Shown in pieces: positions 59,244-64,000 of a DNA stretch of 64,000 nt (positions are counted from its first letter, which is position 1; the number at the start of each line of letters is the position of its first letter). The notes under the pieces are model-generated. The model saw only the letters and a program-made list of their open reading frames with translations. It had not been told where the DNA came from and made no database searches. The position numbers and the translations under genes were made by a program. Source of the DNA: Sporobacter sp942492735 (GTDB lineage: Bacteria; Bacillota; Clostridia; Oscillospirales; Oscillospiraceae); NCBI GenBank assembly GCA_942492735.1, contig OW818648.1, positions 1,426,001-1,490,000 on the forward strand, in the 5' to 3' direction.

Positions 59244-60245
59244 ATGGAACAAATAACGCGCAGAGATAATATTTTAAAGGCTTACCATCATCAGGTGCCT
59301 GACTATATCCCCTCAGTCAGCGATTGCGATATCTGTTATCCTTCGGTGCTTGAGGAATATCCGACACAGCTTGGTGCTTATAAGGACAGTTGGGGCGTTA
59401 TATGGCATCTTTATGAGGGACAGGCCGGCCAAATCCAGCACCCAAACGACCCTGTTGTCGTTCAGGAGATCACCGAATGGAAGGATGTCGTTCGCTTTCC
59501 CGATTTGGACGCAGTCGACTGGGCAGCCGGAGCATCGAAGGACACAGCCTCCTGGGACAGAGAGAACCGTATCTCCAATATCGTCCTGGTCAACGGTCTT
59601 TGGGAACGTTTCTATTCACTCAGCGGCTTCGAAAACGGCCTGTGCAATATCATGGTTGATCCCGAGGCCTCGTTTGAGCTCCTCAGCGCCATTGCTGATC
59701 ACAAGATTAAATATCTGAAAAAGCTGGCGGAATACTACAAGCCGGATAAAATTCAGTTCCATGATGATTACGGTACCGAGAGATCGCTGATTATGTCTGT
59801 CGATGACTGGAGAGAACTCATCAAGCCCAACCTAAAGAAAATTGTCGAGGCCTGCCACGCGCTGGGGATCATATTCGAGCTTTATTCGGGAGGTTACATT
59901 GTACCGATTCTCGAGGACCTCATTGAGATCGGCATCGATGCCTGGAGTCCCGTGCAGAACACCAATGAACCGCTTGTTATAATGGAGATGTATCGGGACA
60001 AATTAACTCTTGTCGGTGCTTTCAATGACAGGATTACTGACAGCTCTGACGCGGGTACTGAAGAAAAAAGAGATTCCATCATTCATACGATTAACACATT
60101 CGGCGAGACCGGCAGCTGGATTCCGGCGGCTGCTGTGGGTGAAAGCGAGACGGCGTTCATAAATGAGGCAATTCATGCTTATAATATGCCAAAGTACGCG
60201 GCGCTTGGCCTTACCGGCCCGTTATATGAGACGAGTGGGGGATGA
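59244..60245 (+). CDS. URO-D family protein lacking the HxC zinc motif
   Basis: A 333-residue uroporphyrinogen-decarboxylase-fold protein. KIQFHDDYGTERSLIMSVDD matches the central region and IGIDAWSPVQNTNEP the following strand. Where relatives have His-x-Cys-Gly (HSCG in the paralogue at 11213) this protein reads FELYSGG, so the zinc pair is gone and methyl transfer by the usual thiolate mechanism is unlikely. ATG 59244 is chosen for GGAGA upstream. It is followed after 4 bases by a DUF1858 gene. Function unknown. Confidence 0.8.
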   Translation: MEQITRRDNILKAYHHQVPDYIPSVSDCDICYPSVLEEYPTQLGAYKDSWGVIWHLYEGQAGQIQHPNDPVVVQEITEWKDVVRFPDLDAVDWAAGASKDTASWDRENRISNIVLVNGLWERFYSLSGFENGLCNIMVDPEASFELLSAIADHKIKYLKKLAEYYKPDKIQFHDDYGTERSLIMSVDDWRELIKPNLKKIVEACHALGIIFELYSGGYIVPILEDLIEIGIDAWSPVQNTNEPLVIMEMYRDKLTLVGAFNDRITDSSDAGTEEKRDSIIHTINTFGETGSWIPAAAVGESETAFINEAIHAYNMPKYAALGLTGPLYETSGG

Positions 60246-60249
60246 TTGT

Positions 60250-60480
60250 GTGGCAAAGCTGATCGATTTATCGAAGTCCATCCATGAGCTATGCATTGAA
60301 AACCCCGAAGTCAAGGACGTCATGCGGGAGCTCGGCTTCGCCGATATTACAAAACCCGGGATGCTCAGCACGGCCGGACGGTTTATGACCCTCCCGAAGG
60401 GCGCGGCAATGAAGGGCATCAGCCTCGACAAAATAAAAGAAGCGTTTGAGTCAAAAGGTTTTACGTTACAGGAACAGTGA
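60250..60480 (+). CDS. DUF1858 domain protein
   Basis: A 76-residue single-domain protein: IDLSKSIHELCIENPEVKDV, MRELGFADITKPGM and a C-terminal helix. The domain commonly accompanies DUF438 and redox proteins in anaerobes; its biochemical role is unclear. GTG 60250 is preceded by GGGGGA. It lies between the URO-D-like gene (4 bases) and the DUF438 gene (11 bases), clearly one operon. Confidence 0.85.
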   Translation: MAKLIDLSKSIHELCIENPEVKDVMRELGFADITKPGMLSTAGRFMTLPKGAAMKGISLDKIKEAFESKGFTLQEQ

Positions 60481-60491
60481 GGAGGTTTACA

Positions 60492-61718
60492 ATGAGTGAA
60501 TTCATCAACAACAGGGAATACAGGCAAACGGTGCTCAAGGAGATCATTTTAGAGCTTCATAACGGCAAGACCGTCGAGGATGTCAAGGCTCGTTTCGAGG
60601 AGCTCATCAAGGGCGTCACGGCAGGTGAAATAGCAGAGATGGAGCAGGCTCTTATTAAGGAAGGTATGCCGGTTTCGCATATACAGAATCTGTGCGATGT
60701 ACACGCCTCGGTTTTCAAAGGCTCTATCGAAGAAATTCATCGGGAGCATAAGCCGGACGAAACGCCGGGTCACCCTGTTCACACGTTTAAGCTCGAAAAT
60801 AGAGAAATTGAAAAGCTCTTGAATGACAAAATCAAGCCGCTGATTGACAGCCTCAAATCAAACAGCGATAAGCTGAATATGGCGGTACTCGACAAAGAAC
60901 TTGAGTCGCTGTCAGGTATTGACCGGCATTATTCGAGGAAAGAGAATTTGCTGTTTCCCTTTATGGAGAAGCATGATATCACGGCACCGCCCAAGGTGAT
61001 GTGGGGTGTCGACGATGAGATCAGAACATCATTAAAAGAGGCCCGAAGCCTTTTGAACAGCAGTTCAGGCGATCTCAAACAGATCATAGAAAAGACTGAA
61101 GAAGCCGTCAACAAGGCATCTGAGATGATCTTCAAGGAGGAAAACATCCTGTTTCCGATGGTACTGGAGGTACTGACGGAAGATGAATGGCTCCAGATTC
61201 GAGATGACAGCGGGGAGATCGGCTACTTTATGATTAAACCCGGCGATCAGTGGAAACCAATGCAGGCGAATACAGGAAGCGTAAAGGATGAGGCGGCTAT
61301 GATGCCCGCAAACGGCTATATCAGATTTGAGCCGGGCATGCTGACACCCGATGAAATAAAGCATATTTTCAACACGCTGCCGTTTGATATCACATTCGTC
61401 GATAAAGAAGGCACCGTAAAGTACTTCACACAGGGAAAAGAGCGGATATTCGCAAGGCCCGCCTCCATCATCGGCCGGCAGGTCGCCAACTGCCACCCGC
61501 CCGCCAGCGTCCACGTCGTGGAGAAAATCGCGGAGGAGCTGAAATCCGGCAAAAAAGACAATGAGGACTTTTGGATCAAAATGGGCGACCAATTCGTCTA
61601 CATCCGATACTTTGCAGTACGAAACGACAAAGGCGAATTCCTTGGTATTATCGAGGTCACGCAAAACATTAAACCGATTCAGGATATCACCGGTGAAAAA
61701 AGGCTCGTGTCGGAATGA
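60492..61718 (+). CDS. DUF438 / hemerythrin-like / PAS domain protein
   Basis: A 408-residue three-domain protein. DUF438 (about 10-75) is followed by a hemerythrin-like HHE region (HPVHTFKLENREIEKLL ... HYSRKENLLFPFMEKH, then EENILFPMVLEVL). A C-terminal PAS domain (from about 285) has VANCHPPASVHVVEKIAEEL. The helical HHE bundle can hold a di-iron site sensing O2 or NO, and the PAS could bind haem or flavin, so a redox sensor is plausible. ATG 60492 follows GAGGAGG. Confidence 0.88.
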   Translation: MSEFINNREYRQTVLKEIILELHNGKTVEDVKARFEELIKGVTAGEIAEMEQALIKEGMPVSHIQNLCDVHASVFKGSIEEIHREHKPDETPGHPVHTFKLENREIEKLLNDKIKPLIDSLKSNSDKLNMAVLDKELESLSGIDRHYSRKENLLFPFMEKHDITAPPKVMWGVDDEIRTSLKEARSLLNSSSGDLKQIIEKTEEAVNKASEMIFKEENILFPMVLEVLTEDEWLQIRDDSGEIGYFMIKPGDQWKPMQANTGSVKDEAAMMPANGYIRFEPGMLTPDEIKHIFNTLPFDITFVDKEGTVKYFTQGKERIFARPASIIGRQVANCHPPASVHVVEKIAEELKSGKKDNEDFWIKMGDQFVYIRYFAVRNDKGEFLGIIEVTQNIKPIQDITGEKRLVSE

Positions 61719-61738
61719 GTAAATTAGGAGGAAACATC

Positions 61739-62077
61739 ATGGGAAAGCATTTCTTAAAAAATATCGAATTCGAAAAACCGTTGGAGCTCGGTGCGCTTGT
61801 CGAATACCAACCGGGGCAGGTCGTCAGCAGGACGCTGGCACAAAACAGCGCGCACAGCCTCACCCTTTTTGCCTTTGACGAAAACGAGGAAATCAGCTCG
61901 CACGCCTCGGGCGGCGACGCCGTCGTGACGATTCTGGAGGGGAATTCAAACATCACAATCGGCGACAAACAGTACGCCGTGACGGCAGGCCAAACCATCG
62001 TCATGCCCGCAGGCATCCAGCACGCCGTCGCTGCTGACGGGCGCTTCAAAATGCTGCTGACAGTGATATTTAATTAG
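61739..62077 (+). CDS. Cupin domain protein
   Basis: A 112-residue small cupin with motif 1 around EEISSHASGGDAVVTILEGN and motif 2 around MPAGIQHAVAADGRFKML. The metal-binding His residues are partly kept (SSHAS, QHAV). ATG 61739 is preferred because AGGAGG lies directly upstream; ATG 61715 is an alternative. It is last in the URO-D/DUF1858/DUF438 operon and may bind a small effector or protect a cofactor. Confidence 0.87.
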   Translation: MGKHFLKNIEFEKPLELGALVEYQPGQVVSRTLAQNSAHSLTLFAFDENEEISSHASGGDAVVTILEGNSNITIGDKQYAVTAGQTIVMPAGIQHAVAADGRFKMLLTVIFN

Positions 62078-62091
62078 TAGCGTAAAATTCG

Positions 62092-62122
62092 CTGGCGGAC
62101 GATTTATCGTCCGCCAGTTTTT
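62092..62122 (+). terminator. Rho-independent terminator after cupin gene
   Basis: CTGGCGGACGAT pairs exactly with ATCGTCCGCCAG and is followed by TTTTTG. A degenerate second copy of this hairpin and its flank is at 62284-62315. Confidence 0.88.
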
Positions 62123-62175
62123 GTTATTCGTGGGAGATGATGCGGGTATCGTACTTTGCGAAAACCGTAGCATTG

Positions 62176-62198
62176 CCGTAGGGGCGCGCATTGCGCGT
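62176..62198. repeat. Short GTAGGGGCGCGC palindromic repeat
   Basis: CGTAGGGGCGCGCA followed by TTGCGCGTC. It shares its GTAGGGG end with the large inverted repeat at 62324. Confidence 0.5.
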
Positions 62199-62234
62199 CT
62201 AACCTTGTTGGCGTTACGCGGCACGGGGGACAAT

Positions 62235-62283
62235 CCTCAGTCACCTGCGGGTGACAGCTCCTTTGCCTAAGGAGCCTGAGAGG
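62235..62283. repeat. Three-way-junction palindromic repeat
   Basis: Outer CCTCAG/CTGAGAGG enclose two hairpins, GTCACC/GGTGAC (62240-62255) and GCTCCTT/AAGGAGC (62257-62275). It resembles cloverleaf-like intergenic repeats common in gut Clostridia. Confidence 0.65.
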
Positions 62284-62315
62284 GATGGCGGGCGATTTGT
62301 TTTCGTCCGCCAGTT
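62284..62315 (+). terminator. Degenerate duplicate of cupin terminator
   Basis: TGGCGGGCGA...TCGTCCGCCA followed by GTTTTGTTATTCG, the same flank as at 62117-62130. It appears to be a duplication surrounding the three-way-junction repeat. Confidence 0.6.
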
Positions 62316-62323
62316 TTGTTATT

Positions 62324-62419
62324 CGTAGGGGGCGATGCCCACATCGCCCCGTTAGCCTTGTATCTGAGGCCCCGCCAGAGGTACGTGAAGACGGGGCGAT
62401 GTGGGCATCGCCCCCTACG
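62324..62419. repeat. MITE-like element with 28-bp perfect inverted repeats
   Basis: The arm at 62324-62351 (CGTAGGGGGCGATGCCC...) and the arm at 62392-62419 are exact inverse complements, with a 40-base centre. There is no coding capacity. The ends match other GTAGGG-type repeats in the window. Confidence 0.8.
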
Positions 62420-62450
62420 GGAACGTAAGGTTCGTTAAGATAAAAACCTG

Positions 62451-63290
62451 TTATGCTTCACCGCTTCTGAAGGCTTCAACCATTGTCCAGGTCAGGCTGA
62501 GGGTGGAATCTCCGGGTGGAATATCCTTGCGATGAAACCAGACGCCCTCGGAAAGCTCTTTTGTATCAATCGTCACTGCATCGCTGCCGTCAAGCTCAAC
62601 GAAGAACCCGGATAGGAGTGACCCTGAAAAAGCCCAGGGCTGACTTTTATAATACCGGACGTTCTTGACGCGCAGGCCGACCTCTTCCATGACTTCACGC
62701 GCAGCGGCCTCTTCGAGTGTCTCGCCGATTTCGACAAAACCGGCGACGAGTGCGTAACGGTTAAAGCCGGCGGCGTATTTGGTGAGCAGGATTCGATCGC
62801 CGTCGATTATCCCGACGATGACAACCGGAGCGATTTTCGGATATTCAATCACACCGCAGCTTGGACAGAGCATCGCCCGCTCATCGTGCTTGTGTGACAT
62901 AGGAGAAGCACATGCGCCGCAAAAACGGTGTGTGTTGTACCAAAGGGCGAGATGAGATGCCGTAGCGCCCGCAAAAGCCAGCCAGGAAGGCTCAATCTGG
63001 CGGAACACATTTAAGTGCTCATACCGCCATTGCGCTTTCTCTTGAATGTCCTGATTTGATAAGAAAAATGCTGTTTCATCGACAGAAAACAAGTATGTAA
63101 GATCACAACAGGCTTCAGGATACGTCTCGTAAACGGTATAAAACAGCGGCAGAGACAAGTTGCCGCCGTTCTCTACAAAAAGCACCTTGTCTTTTCTGGA
63201 AATGAAAATATAATCCCTTTCGCCAGGCTCTCTCGGAATAAATTCGTTGCGAAAACGATGCGGCTCGATATCCTGAAACAAATTAAACAC
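62451..63290 (-). CDS. nudC: NAD+ diphosphatase / NADH pyrophosphatase (Nudix)
   Basis: A protein of about 279 residues of the NudC type, cleaving NAD(H) and possibly removing NAD caps from RNA. A zinc ribbon (CGAC ... CPSC) precedes the Nudix box GFVEIGETLEEAAAREVMEE. The family motif SQPWPFPxS appears as SQPWAFSGS. The start is uncertain: GTG 63290 or TTG 63281 fits the family length, while the frame reaches 63416 with an atypical hydrophobic extension. Confidence 0.88.
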   Translation of the reverse strand: MFNLFQDIEPHRFRNEFIPREPGERDYIFISRKDKVLFVENGGNLSLPLFYTVYETYPEACCDLTYLFSVDETAFFLSNQDIQEKAQWRYEHLNVFRQIEPSWLAFAGATASHLALWYNTHRFCGACASPMSHKHDERAMLCPSCGVIEYPKIAPVVIVGIIDGDRILLTKYAAGFNRYALVAGFVEIGETLEEAAAREVMEEVGLRVKNVRYYKSQPWAFSGSLLSGFFVELDGSDAVTIDTKELSEGVWFHRKDIPPGDSTLSLTWTMVEAFRSGEA

Positions 63291-63393
63291 CCACCAGTTT
63301 ATAATTATTTGTCTTAATATATAGCATAAATGAGGAATTAACAAGTACGGGCGTGTAAAAAGACGTAAAGCTGGGTTATACAGGATAAAACCA

Positions 63394-63437
63394 CAGAACA
63401 GAACGCCGATGCGCATGCTCGTCGGCGTTCTGTTCTG
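63394..63437 (-). terminator. 16-bp perfect-stem terminator
   Basis: CAGAACAGAACGCCGA pairs exactly with TCGGCGTTCTGTTCTG over 12 bases. On the minus strand TGGTTTTA follows. It lies directly after the partial gene at 63455. Confidence 0.85.
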
Positions 63438-63454
63438 AATAGTCTCGTTTGTGT

Positions 63455-64000
63455 TCAGCTTATCTGAGTGAAATCAAACATATCGGCAAAACTCTGCAAA
63501 TCCTCCGCTGTGATGCTGCTTGAGCCAAAGCCGCTGTCACCTGTACCCGCAAGCACATTGACAATGACAAAGGAATTCTCACGATCCGTTATGACTAAGG
63601 ACTTCGTTTCGCTCAGAGCCAGTGAAACCTTGACGCCGCTTTTGGTTGTATACTGCCACTGCTGATATGTATCCGCATTGCCGATATTCAAGCAGGGTTC
63701 AGAAAAAGTGCCCTTTACATAGTTGCCGAACTGGTATTCAATGACGGAACTGTTTGCCAATACCGCCTGACCGTCATAATGAAAAGTGCGGTCGTTGTAG
63801 ACATAGCCGCTGTACACCGTGTTGACGCCGCCACCGGACGCCTTTCCAAGAAATTTACCGACCTGGGCTAAGCGGATGAGTTCCTCCGCGTTCTCCGCGA
63901 TGGTGATGGAGGTGTGCAGTGTCAGTCTGTATTTTGCGATGATTTCCTCAAGCTTCTCCGCCATCTCCTGCGAGTAGACCAGGTACATCGGATACTTTTC
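63455..64000 (-). CDS. Unidentified protein, C-terminal part (5' end outside window)
   Basis: The frame is open to the window edge (…EKYPMYLVYSQEMAEKLEEI), so ATG 63988 is probably internal. At least 181 residues are visible: an amphipathic helix, then a beta-rich region with repeated aromatic strands (TVYSGYVYNDRTFHYDGQAV ... YQQWQYTTKSGVKVSLAL) and an acidic end (EDLQSFADMFDFTQIS). It looks like an extracellular or lipoprotein beta-sandwich, but I do not recognise the family. Confidence 0.7.
   Translation of the reverse strand, partial: EKYPMYLVYSQEMAEKLEEIIAKYRLTLHTSITIAENAEELIRLAQVGKFLGKASGGGVNTVYSGYVYNDRTFHYDGQAVLANSSVIEYQFGNYVKGTFSEPCLNIGNADTYQQWQYTTKSGVKVSLALSETKSLVITDRENSFVIVNVLAGTGDSGFGSSSITAEDLQSFADMFDFTQIS

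Noticed and set aside
62176..62419. CRISPR-like array
   Set aside because: The palindromes differ in length and are not evenly spaced with unique spacers; there are no cas genes in the window.

Overview
The window looks like a chromosomal segment of an anaerobic, low- to mid-GC Firmicute (class Clostridia; Oscillospirales- or Christensenellales-like is my guess). The evidence is strong GGAGG ribosome binding sites, frequent GTG/TTG starts, SigA-type promoters (TTGACA-N17-TATAAT), lipoproteins with an SLAAC-type lipobox, an ntp-type V-ATPase operon, an NfeD/FloA pair, a DUF1858/DUF438 pair and several Firmicute-style dispersed intergenic repeats. I see no rRNA, tRNA, CRISPR array, phage or transposase gene.

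Layout. 1-3.6 kb: the 3' end of a DUF2207 membrane protein, a 59-residue membrane microprotein, a frameshifted lipoprotein gene and a MATE exporter. 3.9-11.2 kb: a 2-hydroxyacid dehydrogenase, a complete five-gene peptide/nickel-type ABC importer and a lone aconitase-X small subunit (DUF126), closed by a 22-bp perfect-stem terminator. 11.2-16.1 kb: a URO-D-family methyltransferase-like gene, a MarR/MFS pair, and a cupin and a VOC/TetR pair with well-resolved promoters and operators. 16.1-21.7 kb: a second five-gene peptide-type ABC importer on the minus strand, one of whose ATPases has an altered ABC signature. 21.8-25 kb: an orphan TRAP solute-binding protein facing a LuxR-type two-component system.

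25.3-33.9 kb: a nine-gene V-type ATPase operon (H-I-K-E-C-F-A-B-D). Its c-ring subunit keeps the Na+-ligand pattern of Enterococcus hirae NtpK, and its catalytic A gene is split by one apparent extra base. 34-39 kb: an nfeD-floA-small protein operon from a strong promoter, a second MATE exporter and an SDR. 38.9-40.5 kb: an AT-rich diguanylate cyclase and a LURP-one-like protein. 40.6-46.5 kb: a K+ operon on the minus strand with TPR protein, two TrkA-type RCK proteins, an unannotated 36-residue membrane peptide, TrkH, an OB-fold membrane protein and a KdpDE-like two-component pair. Direct repeats resembling KdpE boxes precede it.

46.6-50.5 kb: a metallo-beta-lactamase-fold gene with a palindromic operator, a tudor-like small protein, an orphan Phd/YefM antitoxin and a DEAD-box helicase. 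The tudor-like and helicase genes are preceded by two related hairpins whose stems covary. 50.5-59 kb: serine acetyltransferase, an XdhC-family protein with unusual domain order, a gene-relic zone, and an xpt-BMP lipoprotein-ATPase-permease-permease operon, presumably for purine or nucleoside salvage. 59.2-62.1 kb: a second URO-D-like gene lacking the HxC zinc motif, followed by DUF1858, DUF438/hemerythrin/PAS and cupin genes. 62.1-64 kb: a cluster of palindromic repeats, a NudC-type Nudix hydrolase and the 3' end of a gene leaving the window.

The best candidates for something undescribed are the 36-aa peptide embedded in the K+ operon (44975-45085), the covarying leader hairpins (47881 and 48729), and the six-copy hairpin repeat that sits at gene ends and in one case encodes the C-terminus of a transporter.
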